Source: Loripinus fragilis (taxonomy: Eukaryota; Mollusca; Bivalvia; Lucinida; Lucinidae). Taken from it: 64,000 bases of DNA. The position numbers and the translations under genes are program-made. The stretch covers positions 70,886,665-70,950,664 of the forward strand of contig OZ026517.1 of NCBI GenBank assembly GCA_964019695.1, given 5' to 3'. This document shows positions 8,412 to 23,400 of this stretch, one piece after another; the stretch's first letter is position 1, and every line of letters begins with the position of its first letter. The notes under the pieces were generated by a model. It was not told the origin of the DNA. It saw only the letters and a list, made by a program, of their open reading frames with translations, and searched no databases.

Positions 8412-11400
8412 CTGAAATGTAAATATGAGCCAGCACATGATATATTGAAACAAATCGCATAGAGGAGCAGCTAAAGCTGATATGGGCCTTGCTGTGACAA
8501 AACGCGTCTTCATTGTTTCTGACAAAGCGAGACTCAAACCAGCCTCCTCAGCTACAGAGACTGCCTAGAAAAAGTCTAGATATGATCTATTCTAAAAAGC
8601 AAATAATCAACTGAAGGCACTGATCAGACTGCACAGATGCACAGGCTGGACTGCGCCTTTGTTGTTTGCAAACCCCTGAAGACTGTATCCTTTTCATTCT
8701 GATGGATTATCCTATACATATTGATACAATACAGTATGGAATTGTCCATTTTGTATATTTAGGGGTTGCCAGTCAAAAGTTCTATAAAATGACGTATTTC
8801 TGTCTTGAAGATTGTTTACATCTTAGCAAACAGTGAAGACCCTGATGAAATGCTGACTTATGTGGCAGTTCATCTGGGTCTTCAATGTCTGCCAAAGTAC
8901 CCATCTACTGGTATCCAGAATAAAAAGGGTTAACCCATTTTAGCTGAATGTATTTTCCCATCCTTATCAATTGGACCAGTACATTTCCAATTTTAGGGTG
9001 GTTGAGTGGTATTTTTCATTTCTATTTAAATTTCAAAAGAATCCTCTGTAAGCAAACAGTGGAGAACCTGATCAGATGCCGCATTTTGCGGCGTCTGATC
9101 TGGGTCTGCACTGTTTTCCTATGTCCCATAAAAAGGACGCTAGGCTTATATGGGTTAATAAGTCTATAATCCATATTTATGAATAGATAAATTTTGACCT
9201 CAGAGGTTCAGTGGCTAGGTACTTGCCTCTGGTGCTAGAGGTCCTAGGTTCGATACCCGCTAGCCGCAAGGAAAATTTTGGTGTCCGAACACGCTTTCTC
9301 TAGTGTAGTTTGCAGGTATGACACTAGATAAGTGCATTGTCCTTCGGATCGAGACGTAAATCGGATGTCCCCTATGCAGGGAAAGTCACCCCCTGTGCAG
9401 GTTAAAGAACCCTACGGTAATTTCAATATGGTTACTTGTAGGCTTTCATCCTGCAACCCCGAGTGTACAAAGTACACCTGCTGATAATACTCGAAAGAGG
9501 GTCTGGCAGATTATAGAGAAAGAAAGGATCAAAGATTGAACCAGTCTACTTAGTAGCAGGTGAAAGATTAATCATGTGAAGTTGAACTGAAAACTGGTAA
9601 GATAATAGGTATAACTGTTATTTCCTCCAGATTTCAAATTTCATGTGCTACAACATGGACTTGTCTAACTTTTGATCCATCTAGGTCAAAATTTGCCTTT
9701 AAATTGGCAGGCCTTCTGATTTACGGTAGGCCCGGGTCATTGTCCAATGATTTCAAAATATGGCCCATCACTTTCCAAGGCAGTGGGCCAAGTGAACCCA
9801 TCCTTTTTAGTTATGAAATAATCTCACTTTTATGAAAAAAAATTATCATTTTACAGTGAGTCTACGAACTCCACAAAACAGAAAGTACAGGTTGTCAATG
9901 CAGTGAAACCTGTCTTAAGCAGCCACTCAAAAAAGACAAAACAAAGATCTTAATAACAAATGGTAGCTTAATGAAGGTCGAAAGGATTGCAGAATGCTCC
10001 CCTTGGAGCATTCTGCAATACTTTAGACCTGCATTAAGCGATAATTGGTCTTCTTTTTGAGTGGCCACTTAAGACAGGTGTTACTGTATAATCAGCAGTC
10101 AATATACATATATGCATACAATTGTCTGTAAGGTAAAGGTAAATGTAAGATAAAGTAAACTACCTAAATGTCAACTGTATTAGTTTGATATGCTTGGGCC
10201 CATCATTTCAGAAAATGACCCTCCATTTTTTGCTCCATGGGTCACTTCGGCCCATCAACCTTGAAAAAAATCTGAAGCCCTGACTTAATGTGTACTTATT
10301 AGAGCATGTGTGCTTAAGTTGATGAATATGGTATTTACCTTTGTAGCCTCATCATCTAGCAGCAGTTTAGGCTGATCTGACACTGTACAGCTCTCAACAT
10401 AACTGCAAGGATATGATAAACTGTCAATTCATTATCAAGAAAAAAGGGGTATTTAAGAATTATTGTTCTTGTTTCTCAACCAAAACATATGTTGTTGTTT
10501 CTCAAAAGAACTGTCTCAAACACAAAAACATATGCTAAGACTAATGGATAAGAAAATTATCATAATTTTATCCTCAATATTTTGCTTATCTGGGCTGATG
10601 GCTGGCTTTGCAGATTTAGATTAAGCATGCAAAACTTGAAGTAGTGGACTGAAAGATCTGTTTGTCAGAAACAGCTTTGGGGTTTAAAGAAGCCCACTCA
10701 AATGGCAAAGGTCAAATTGAATGTCAAGGTCACTAAGAGTTAGTCCCATTTTGCCTAATCCCATTTCGCATACTCTGACTTCACCTACACCCTAAATGTT
10801 TAAACATCACATGTCGCCTACTCATTTAAAATGGATAAAGAACAAGACAGGTTATGTTGTTTTTACTCACTGTAACTTACTGTAACCTTTACAACAACAT
10901 TTACATTTTAAAACATAAATTTAATACTTGTGGCATAAAAATTCAATAATTTGGCAATAAAGAAAATTTACCTGATGACTTAAAATGTCTTTATTGACTA
11001 GTCAAATAATAAACTATTAGACATGTGCAATCACATCAGGTACTGAATATATTAGTCTTTACCAATGACAAAATGGACAAATCCTTATTTCTGTGTGAAT
11101 CACTCAGTTGGTCGCAGTTAGGGCTACATGGGTGAAAGTTCAAAGTTTACAAAATCAAGAAACTTTAGAAATTCAAATTTTAAAACTGCAGGATGCCTGC
11201 AAAAATGAATAATTTCAAGTTTAAAGGATTTATTGCGTTTAGATCATCTGAAAATTTATCAGAGAAGCTATTCAAATCTGCCTAATTCAGCAATTTGAGG
11301 CTGACTTTCCATGGAAAGTCAGCCTCAAAATCCTGAATTCAGGAATAATCCTGAAAACTTTCACCCATGGGGCTATGGTACTGTACCTTCTGAATGATGA

Positions 11401-14400
11401 GATCATCCTGACTTTCTCTACATTGTCATGGTCCATCTTCTTCACAACTTTACCGACCTCATCTCCTTCACAACACAGATAACTCACTGGCATACTGAAG
11501 TAGTGGTCTAACATTGAAAACTGAAATATGGACCATATAAAGTTGTCCTTTGTTATCACGGTTATAAAACTTTTTTCATGCTCAACTCAGCTGAGCACGA
11601 AATTTATCCTGCTCATAAATGTTAAAATGCCAACAATTGTTGGCATTTTAACATTAATTAGCATGATAAATACAACATCTGAGAGACTTAAAGCAAAAAA
11701 CTTCTTCATTTGTCGATATTTTAGTTTTTATTAGCAGTTGAAATTTCGTGCTCAGTTGAGTTGAGCATTGAAAAAGTTTTATAACCCTGAAGTCTGGTCT
11801 TTTTTCTATTTTAGCATTTTCTTTTCAACTTATAGATCTTACACCAAAACTTTATTTCATGTGAAATTTATGAAACAAGCTTTAGCAAGTTTCATACATT
11901 GCATACGAGACGACCACCAGTGTAACATTCTCTTCATCATATGACCGTTCTATGCCATAAATATAATACATTTCTAAGAAAAACACTTGACATAACTTAT
12001 TGCATAGGGAAAGTGCTGTGAACTTTTTTCACTGAAAGTTGCACTTGGACTGGGGTATTTCCAGTATTGTACAGGCATCTACAGAGAGATCTGGTCACAT
12101 AAGTAGTTTTGATACTTGATTTTGTGTATTATTGAGCAATTGTATTGTTAAACATATGAGCCTCCACATGACAAAACCAGTCTTTTGGGTTTCCGACATA
12201 GCGAGACTCAACCCAGTCTCCTCAGCTATAGAGACTAGCTAGAAAACTGAAATTTCGCTTGTAGCAAGTTTCGATATGGTACTTTCCAAAAAGCAAATAA
12301 CAAAGGCGCTGATCAGTCTGCACGGATGCGCAGGCTGGTCTGCGCCTTTGTTGTTCGCAAACCCCCAAAGGCAGACTTTCTCACACCGGGGCCCATATTT
12401 GCAGGGCTCACCCTGGCTCAGTATTTGTTGTAGCTAACACTTTAGCCAAATGGAAAAAGTTGAAGCCAATGGAAATTCACTTTAGCCAAGGTTTTAGCCA
12501 GGAAGTAGTATCAAGAAGTTGTTCTGTATTTAACTCTTTGCCAGCTAGCGGCGACTTTTGTCATCTACTGGTAACCTTTGCAAACAGTTTGGACCCAGAT
12601 CAGGCCTGGCATTTCATCGGGCCTGATCTGGATCCAAACTGCTTGACACCCTAATGGTAATGAAAAATCCAGCATTCAAAGAGTTAAATATGGCAAAATA
12701 ATAAAGTGTAAAGGAATAGTAAAAGCAATATTGGATATCAAAATACACTTTTTCGCAGATATGTAATTTTTGAACCACACAGAGTGTACTTTTAGCCAAT
12801 GATTTTTATTTGTAGCCACTCTACATTTTTAGTAGCAAATTGTTACAATGGCTAATGGCAGGGTGAGCCCTGATTTGCAGGTATAAACTTTAATCATATA
12901 TAAGAAAAAAAATTAAGAACAACTCACTCTCAATCCCTTGATGAAGTTTAACACAGAAAAGTCATGATAGAGGAATATATCTAGCAGAAGCTGGAACACT
13001 TTACCGCCGAGCTTGAATGGGAATCTTGGTGTCATCAGGATCTAAAAACAATATGATTACATAACCATAGTTAACCAAAAAATGCCAATCATGACTGCAA
13101 CAGGCAACAAATATTGTGACTTTTTATTTTTCATTTTTTCAGCAAATATGGTTTGATATTTCATGTGAATCATCTGCTGAAATACCATGCCTTATTTGGT
13201 TCCTAAAGGACATATATTAGATGTGTAGCTATTAACACTTTACCTCATAGAGACGCCTTTTAACGCTTTTGCAAACAGAGCAGACCCTGATCAGGCAGCT
13301 CTTATAAGAGCTTCCTGATCAGGGTCTAGAAATATGACATATCTGATACTACACAAGTAGGCCTGACAAGTAATTTCTTTGTTCTATGTACCATCATGCA
13401 AATTTATTTATAGTGGGTGGAGCCTAGCATGAATATTCATGAAGGAAAAGGTTAAGGTTGAAACAGATAAGATACTGTCTACACCAAAATCAAGCCACTC
13501 ATCTGACCGTTCCAAGGTGGTGCTTCCTTTGTGGTCCTTTTTATTATCTATGTTTCATATTTGTCTTTGTTATGCCATCTTGTCTGTTCCATGCAGCTTT
13601 GTGATCACCTGCTGGGAAAGGGCTGTCCTCTCTTGTGTGTTGTGTTTTCTTGTGTTTTTGTCATTTCCAATATGGTGTCATGAGTCAGGTGTGGTACTTG
13701 ATTGCATCAATTCCTGATATTTGCTTTCCTCTTTATTTTATACTGCTATACATTCTGACCCAACAATTTTCCTTCACAGTCAGGTAGTGAAATGGACATA
13801 CCGTATTCCCAATTTATGATAAATACCATCAGAAATCAAGGAGTTGGCCCTTCTATCAGAAGTGATTCATGAACTTAGCCCATTTATCAGAAGTGATCCA
13901 TGAACTTAGCCCACTTATCAGAAGTGATCCATGAACTTAGCCCATTTATCAAAAGGGATCAATGAACTTACTCATTTATCATATGTATACATACAAAAAA
14001 TATGCCTAGATACTAGCTATTTTCTGACACAAAATCATTACTCCTGTATACTGCTTCTAGCGTTTTCTGATTCAGTATCACCATCCTACATTATTTACCT
14101 ACGTCACACAACTTTGTCACTGTATTTGGGTAAAATTCAGAACCTATATAAAATACGAATGATACAGTTCTTGTTAGATTTTGTTGAACTTATTGTTAAA
14201 ACTGCCCTTGTTGTTTTATATTATATGCTCGACAGAAAAAACACCAAATAAAATCAGTTATTTTGTTTTTGTCCAGAAATACTTATCTCCTCCTTGGAGA
14301 TAAATCTCTTTTAGCCAGAGTAAAAATATCCTGAAACACAAGTGATCCTAGGTTTTAAGGTGATGAAATGCATGTCATAATCAAGACAAAAAATGAAATT

Positions 14401-17400
14401 ACCTTTGTATTATATACACTTTAAATACATAATGGTTGCCTGCACTTTTCACGTCACAAATGACAATGACATCATATAACAATTTTGTCTTCCACCACAA
14501 ACAATAAAAATGAAAAATTCTAGAAAAAACACAATAACTTTGGTACCAAAGTTTTCCTTATGGTTTAATTAAGAAAATGAGTACCCCTACCTATCTTTTT
14601 GTTCGCCTATAAGAATGTCATAAAAGTTCTGAGGTAAACTCAATGAAGAGGACTTTCAAAGTGGCAGGGAACAGCTGATGTATTACTACTCTGGTTAAAA
14701 ATAGACATAGCGCTCGATTTGCTATAACGCATACTGTAGTCATGGTAGTATTTTTTGGTAAATTTATGCAATCAGTTCAAGCAGAATTCATGTATTATGT
14801 ATAGATATACATTTTATTGAATTGTTCTTTTTCAAATAAAACTGCCTTGTTGTTTAGTTATTGTAGGCATTATATAATAAATACATCGTTACTTTGGTAA
14901 CTTGATCTTATGGGTTGGATCACGTCACATGTCTGCACCTATGGTGTACCGAAAGGAGCAAAAAGATTAATTATGGTATATACCATAATTCATTATGGTA
15001 TATGACATAATTAATTATGTCATATACCATAATTAAATATGTCATATACCATAATTAATTATGGTACATACCATAATAATTATGGTATGTACCATAATTA
15101 ATTATGGTATATACCATAATTAATTATGTCATATACAATAATTAATCATGGCATATACCATAATTCAAACTTATGACCCTCTTGGTGCGCTCAGTACTTT
15201 AAAAGAATATAATATATGCTCTAATTAATTATGGTATGTACCATAATTAATTATGGTATATACCATCTTACACCAAAACCATAATTAAATATGTCATATA
15301 CAATAATTAATTATGGTACATACCATAATAATTATGGTATGTACCATAATTAATTATGGTATATACCATAATTAATTATGTCATATACAATAATTAATCA
15401 TGGCATATACCATAATTCAAACTTATGACCCTCTTGGTGCGCTCAGTACTTTAAAAGAATATAATATATGCTCTAATTAATTATGGTATATACCATAATT
15501 AATTATGGCATATACCTTAATTTGAATTTATAGAAACCAGAAACAACCGGATCACACTTGATTTGTCTCATGTGATCTGGTCAGTCCTGGTGCAGCCACT
15601 CGACATGATCCAACCAATCAGATCAAGTTACTCAAGTAATTATGTGTATGTATCACATGTGTTCCATGAACTTACCTCATTAATCACCAGCGTAAGGTAC
15701 TCTGTAGATGGTGGAGCTTGAAATTTCTCCATACACAGCAATGACGAGACCTCGTTCGGTAGTAATCTGTGTACTGCTGATACTGAAGTGGCTATACCAA
15801 ACACAAATACCAGTGGCAATTGGCTGATGTAGTTGCTAATAAAAAAGAAGTTCAATAAGAATGGGAAAAGTAATTCATCACACAGAGTTTTGGTTATCGC
15901 CTTTAGTATCAACGCTCGACCAATATCAGCCCTTGAGCTTTAACTCTATATAATCTGTTTATCACATATTCCACTTCACTATTTTCATGTGAAAATGTTA
16001 AGTTAAACAGAGGAATGGCGTAAATTTTGTGTTACATCATGCCACTTGTTTACATCTGACATCATGATCAACGTCTCGTGCCGGGCATGATAACCATTCT
16101 CCATTCAAAATACATGATTTTTGGTTATCATCATGACAGGCTAATAATCAGTTGGTGGGGAAGTGCTTATCCTATAGCCAGACTTTGAGTTATCACAGCA
16201 AATAGTTTCCAAAATATGTGATATTGCCATGAAATAAAATCAAAATCCACTTGTGGTTTACATATTTAGTAATATTGTGTAATGATAACATTGTGTACAT
16301 TATGACAAAATCTTAACGTTTTCATGCCAAATATGCAATTTTAAAGTAATTTAATTGTCATATAAAAAATAGAATTTAATGTTTGTACACATGCATTACT
16401 GAATTTATGAAACTTATTGCAAAAAAGTTATTAAATGCTCGGATAATATGCTTGGAGAGCCTTGCATTTTATCTCTTTTCCTCAACTCATCTAATAAATT
16501 CAATAAGAAATGAGCACTCATGTAAGATCCTCTATTTTATTTGTTAACAGTTGAATGTTTTCTAGAGATATAGGTAAGTTAATCTGATGATTTTTCTGGC
16601 TCAGGCTGAAGTAAACATTGATTTTAAGTGAAAAAAATTAAAAATACAGTGTACATTCTTATCTATCAGTCCATCAGAGATGCTTTGGGTCCAAAAAAGA
16701 TCCGTCTTCTTGAGATGGTTCTTTTGATTACCAAAAACATCTCTTACTTGACCCGTGGCCATGTATACAGCTCTTGCCTGCGGAGCTCCATGCAAGTGAA
16801 ATTTGGTCACTTACCAGAACGAACCTGCAGCGCTTTCAACGCAATGATAGGGCCATGATCAGACAGATCTGCAGTATCAAGCCAAAGGATGTGGCCACGA
16901 TAAGGTCAAGCGAACTACTGGCAAAGCTTCAGTTTGAGGACCTCGACCTCATTTTGAGAGAGAGAAGGCTTCGCTGGTTTGGGTATGTGGAGCGTTCTAA
17001 TGGTACAATCAGAGCAGCATGTGATATACAGATTGAAGGCAGGCGGGGGGCAGGGAGGCCCAAGCTAACATGGAAGAAACTCTCAGAAAAGACTGCCGTG
17101 AGTGGAAGCTCACGACAGTTGACCCTCAAGAAAGGAGCACCTGGGGATCAGGTGTGAGATCTGCTATGCGTGCAGCCATATAGAATTGAAACTATTCATA
17201 TTCTGATCCTTTGGTGATTATAGAACTCATGCTTCTGAACACAGATTACTGATTAAGCCCTTGTTAACGCTTTTCGTTCTGATAAGTTTTTTCATACATA
17301 TTGATACAATAAGCACAGATTTGTCAATTTTGTATTTTAAGGGGTCACAGGTCCAAATTTCTAAAACAAATTATATTTCTGTCCCAGAAGATTATTTTAT

Positions 17401-20400
17401 CTTATCAAGCAATTTAAACCCTGATGAAATGCATCATTATGAAGCACTTGATCTGGGTCTTCACCGTTTGTAAAGTACCTATTAATTAACTGGTATACAG
17501 AATGAAAAGGGTTAAGTGGTGTGATGGAAATTGACTTGACTTACTGGGAATTTGAAGTTAATATAAAAAAAATGTGTGCTCTTTTAGAGCATGTGTGCTT
17601 ATGAGGTGAAATATGTTATTTTAACTACTATAAAAGTGTTTTCCTCTAAATTAGCTTGCACCAATTCTTACCTAGCAATGGTGACAAAGTCTTGCACTAC
17701 CCTAGGCACAAAGCTCTCAAAGTCTTCAAACACTATAACAACAGGTGGTAATTGCTGGACCAATTCAGCCTCACCATCTTTCAGTTTTCTCTTCTTTGGA
17801 GATGATTCACCAGTCTTTGGAAAAATATAGGATATTAGTCTGATCTGGGTCCAAACTGTTTGTCAAAAAGCTATAACTGTTATTCAGTGAATAATGTCCT
17901 AAATAATGTTATTACCACAGGTTACATAACACTTTCGGCAGGAACAAGTAACCTCATGACAATGTCTGTGACAACAAAGCAAATTTTCATTGAAACAAAC
18001 AGACTTTGAGGGAAACTTTGAGGGCAATAAAAACACATTTGAGCCGCGACATGAGATTTCCAAAAATGTGGCATGTGTGACCAGCAAAGTCTCACAAAAC
18101 ATGTAAATTTAGCGTTCCCTCCCTTAAATGGCACTTCTTTTTCACAGAATTTTGGGGCAGAAAAAAGTGCCAAAACACATGGAAATTCACCCCCAGATGT
18201 TCACTTGTCCGCGGACAACTCAGCAGGAAAATTCCACTTGTCCGTCATAAGAATTTCCTGTGTCGGACAAGTAGGGCATGGTATTTCCACACCCCTGTGA
18301 CTGAACACAATTGTGAGTTTCTAAGCTTAAAAGGGGGTTGCACAGGCTCATCTGAGTCTACACTTATCCAATGCCACATTGTTTTAAATCACATGTCACG
18401 GCTCTTTTAAAAGGTGATCATTTCATAATAAATTCTTTAACTCGCCAAAGGCTAGCTTAAAAAATTTAATATGGACCGCAATGCGAGAAAACCTGTCCTC
18501 GGGGGTTTGCTAGCAACACAGGCGCAGACCAGCATGCGCATGATCAATTTAGGGGTTTACCATGCTAATTTTCCCAATCTGAAAGGCCCTAGGGCCCCTT
18601 CCCAAAATTGCTAAAAAATCTCTGGCCTTTACCTGGGAAAGATCTAAAGAGAACTGCAATGCTAAATTGGTGCTTTCTTGGTTTTATGAGGGATAACAAC
18701 TAACCGTGTATTTATTTCTGTACCAAACAGCCAATGTTGACAATGTTAAAGGTAAATGCTTGCTTCTAATTGGGTCTTCTTCATCTTCATCTTCTGCCTA
18801 AAAAAAACAGAAAATATCATTCCTTTATCCATTGTAGTCAGGGCTCATCTTGCCATTAGCCATTGTAGCCATTTGCTACTAAAAATAAAGAGTGGCTACA
18901 AATATAAGTCATCGGCTAAAAGTACACTCTAGGTGGTTCAAAAATTACATTTCTGTGAAAAAGTGTAATTTGATCAGCTTTTGGATTTTCCAACATTGCT
19001 TTTATCATTCCTTCACACTTTATCATTGTACCATATTTAACTATTTGAATGCTGGATTTTTTCAATACCATCAGGATGTCAAACAGTTTGGATCCAGATC
19101 AGGCCTGACATTTTGTCGGGCCTAATCTGGGTCCAAACTGTTTGCAATGGTTATCAGCAGATGCCCAAGTTGCCGCTAGCGGGCAGAACAACTTCTTGAT
19201 ACTACTTTCTGGCTAAAACCTTGGCTAAAGTCAATTTCATTTGGCTTCAACTTTTTCCATTTGGCTAAAGTGTTGACTACAACAAATTCTGAGCCAGGGT
19301 AAGCCCCGGTAGTCTTCCATTATCTAGTTCTATATCAGGAACCTCAACATGTAAAGATAAAGGCACACTACAGCATTATTAAATGAGCATATACTTGCAT
19401 ATGCATTGCTATGCTGATGTACAGTGCTCATTTGACGTTCCAACACCAAGTAACTCTGGAGATATAATGTATCATTCAAAGGAGTCAAGGCCTCGAGGTT
19501 ATAAAACTTGAGTTCATTATCAGACTCAAAATAAAGCGCAACGATTGGCTGCTTGCGGACACATGTCCACAAGCAGCCAATCATTTATTTTGAGTCTGAG
19601 ACTGTACTCAAGTTTTGTAACCTCGAGGCCAGGGTTCCATTCCAGGATATTTTCAATTGAGACTGTTCATTTGAGCAAAATGTTTACACTGATGGGTAAA
19701 AAAATAATCACAGTTTAAGCTCAAAAAGTCTCCTTATTAGGACCTATGTATGATTATTTTACTATACCAACCATATCAGGATTGTCAAGGAGCTGACTGA
19801 GTGTCCTACCCAGAATTCCCTTCACATTTTGGCAATCCTTGGATTTCAAGATGGCAACCAATGGAGTGACTCTCTCTTGCAACATCCCCACAAGGTTTCT
19901 AAACATAACACTGTGATCTGGTGTGTTAACCCCTGTGTTAGAGAAGAAAAAAGAGAAGCTGGTCAGAGTACTATATTTAACTCTTTGCCTAACAGTGTCG
20001 TCTGCTGATAATGTTTACAAACAGTCTGGACCCAGATCAGGCCCGACATTTTGTCGGGCCTGATCTGGATTCAAACTGTTTTACACTCTGATGGTATTCC
20101 TGAAAGAATTTTTCAAAAAATGTGATTTTGAAAAAAAATCAGCAGACAACAATTTATAAAAGCATGCAAAATTATCAGTAGGCAAAGAGTTAAAGACATA
20201 TAATGGGACTTGTCTCCATGCACACCATTCCTATAATGTCGATACTCAAAAAGGATATCAATAAATCCCTTAAGAATGTTAACTAAGGTCGCTTATAACA
20301 GACCTTATGCCATATTGGTTATTGCATTGGTCGGATAATCCGAAGCGCCAAGGCTCCATTCCAGTGTGTTCTTTTTTTCAGCTGATCAGGATCCATACTG

Positions 20401-23400
20401 TTTCCCCCTGCTTTTAAAGCATGCTTATAACTTGAATAATGCAAGTTAATTAAATAAAAATCGCTAAAAGTCGTAAATAAAAATATCCAACATGCTAAAT
20501 GTTAATACTGTAAATGTTCTAAAATTTCAAACACTAGTTGTCTGCTAAAAAGCCTGAAGAGGCAATCATATAAGGGTCTTCCCTGTTTGCTGTTCTGACA
20601 AGCATTTTAGGAATTCCATTCCTTGATAACCAACATTTCATTTGAGAATAGAACGAAAAGTGTTAAAATTTTAGAACATTTACCGTACCTGTGACAAGAG
20701 CTGCTGTTGGAATCTCCTGTACCACTCCACTGGTGGACTCTGTATTGAAACCAACATGGCTTCCACTGGTGAAGGTCAGCAGGTCTTCAAATATCTTGGT
20801 ATTCAAGTCAGACTGCAAGATCTGAAAATAAGAACATAGCCCATGATACTTAAACAAGCAAATTCAGAAATTTTACGTTCTTGCGCAAGGGATAAGAATA
20901 TCTGAGATTTTAGCCTGGATCTGAAATTCTTATCTTACCCTTGTTATCTTACCCAGGCTGACGAGAGGACTGTTCATTGGTTGTATTGGTACTCACACAC
21001 ATGGTTTAGTCAAAGTGACGTTCTCATGTGATATTGCATCTCAGTGTATTCAGGGACTTCTGGAAGCTTATTTTAAAATAAAAAGTCAATGGTGAGTAAG
21101 AAAAAGAATCCATTATTTGTGTGAGGATGGGATTCGAAAATCCGTCCCTTAGGATCACCGTTTGGCATCACTCAGCAAGCCTTGTGATGCCAAATGGTGA
21201 TCCTCGGGACAGATTTTTCTATCCCTCTTTCTCATCTCACTCATGATGGATTCTTATATTCCCCGCAATTTAATGTTTGTCTTTCAACATATGAGTTTTT
21301 ATGAAAGAAGTCTAAAAAGTGAGTAAGTTAAAATGACTATACTCACAAAACAGAAACAAGAAACAACAAGGTTCCTACTCCCTATACACTTTGTAGTATC
21401 AGAGTTTGAAAAAGAGTGTTAAAAATACAAATAAAAGCGCTGCAGGCATGCAACATACACCGCCACGGGCTATTTTCAATGTTTCTAACATCAATCAAGG
21501 GCTATAACTCTGTATTTATTTGTCAAAATTTATCCATCTGCAATCAAAGAACACTCCTTCACAATATATCGACTGTCATACAAAGTTTGAAGAAAATGGG
21601 TAAAGGAATGCCAAAGATAGAAAGTGAAAACCAATTTCTAATGTCAATCAAGGGCCGTAACTCTGTACTTATTTGCCAAATTTACCTATCTGCAATCCCA
21701 GGACACTCCTTCCCAATATGAACTCTCACACCAAGTTTGAAGAAAATCGGTAAAGGAATGCCAAAGATAGAAAGTGAAAACCAATTTCTAACGTCAATCA
21801 AGGGCCGTAACTCTGTACTTATTTGCCAAAAGAAAAGTGGTTAAAAAATGCTCCCAGCAGAGAGTGAAAACGATGGGATGACGGATGGACGGACAGACAG
21901 ATGGACAAACATACCGACAGACGGACACTCAAACGCAATTTTTTGAATGGAGGGTATAACATAATACACCGCACTTTTTAAAGTGGCCGGGTATAAAAAG
22001 CAAATAAAATATTTCAGGAATCTGATAAAAGAACATGAATATCTTCAGACCATCATTAAAACCATCATTAAAACATTTGTAAAGTTCTAACACTATTGGC
22101 CAAAAACTGTAGGAGTTGCGATCACAAGATATCTACTATAAATCGGGACTGACGCAACATGGAAAGCCAAAAAGGACTTAGGTGGGTGTTTCTAAAATTT
22201 ACTCAACATTTTCTCACATTCCACATTGCCATATTCAAAACCATTGTTTTAACCTTTAAAGATTTAATCAAGACTGCACAAGATGACACTTTTCGTGATA
22301 CCTATCCAGGCTTCATACAGGCAAACTGTATGAGTAAAATTCAAGGACTTCTAAAAGCCTCTCCAACAGTTTTCAAGGACTTAAAGTGAATAAATACTGA
22401 TCTAAGTGTTAAAAAAAATCTAATTCAGAAATGCTAGACTGAGATAATGGAAACATTAGTACTGGAAAATAAGTATAAAATCGTTGTGCCTTTATTTGGT
22501 GCAGCATATGCTGCACCAAATAAAGGCACAACAATTTTATACTGATTTAGGTCTCTATCAACAGTGTTAAGTCCTACAGAAAATAGAAGAATTCAAGGAC
22601 TTTTCAAGGCTTTTGAGTAATTTTCCAGTACTTTTCAAGGCAGATTCAATTTTCAAGGACTTTTCAAGAAAGCCCTCTAAAATCAAGTACTTTTCAAGTC
22701 TGTGCAAACCATGCTATCTCGAAATTCTGGGAAAATGAGGCTTGACATTTCATGTGATTGATCTGCAAGCAATAAATGATTCACTTAATTCTTAACCTTT
22801 TTTTAGACCAATGGAATTATCCATAAAGTTTGATACAGTTAAATTAGAATGGTCAATTATATAATATAATGAGGGGGCAGAGGTAATAATTTCAAAAAAA
22901 AATATAGTATTTTTTTCTCTGAAGATTATTTTTTGTCTAAGCAAACAGTGCAGACCCTGATAAAATGCCGCATTATGCCAAAGTACCCATTCGGAGGTTT
23001 CCTGTCTACAAAAGGGTTAAAGCAGCATCTAATTCTGAAAACTTTGTCTGCTGCAAATTTTTGACAATACCTGAGGGGCTTTTCTGAAATTGATTTCTTA
23101 CCTGCATTTGTGTGTCAATTTCCTCCCACATTTTAACGAACCCATCATGACATCGCCTGGCACAGCTGTCAGCTTTGGAGTTTGGAAGATAATCTTCTAG
23201 ATAATGATAAAATACCATAGGTCAAAATAATATACTTTTTTGGGGTAAAATGATCTTTGCCATCTGTTAAAACACCTTTTTGTCATTTCCCCCCTGAAGT
23301 CTTAACTCTTTATCTCCTCGTGTCGTCTGCTGGTAACTTTTGCAAACAGTTTAGACCATGATCAGGCCTGACAAAATGTCGGGCCTGATCTGGATCCAAA

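Noticed and set aside
12530..12690. TATA or regulatory elements near MITEs
   Set aside because: AT-rich MITE ends produce TATA-like strings everywhere; none has a position relative to a gene start that supports function.
13850..13985. CRISPR-like array
   Set aside because: The 35-bp units are contiguous without unique spacers, the genome is eukaryotic, and there are no cas genes.
16774..17157. Plus-strand 127-codon gene in an ORC3 intron
   Set aside because: It is the C-terminal tail of a LINE, shifted in frame at both ends, truncated at 5'.
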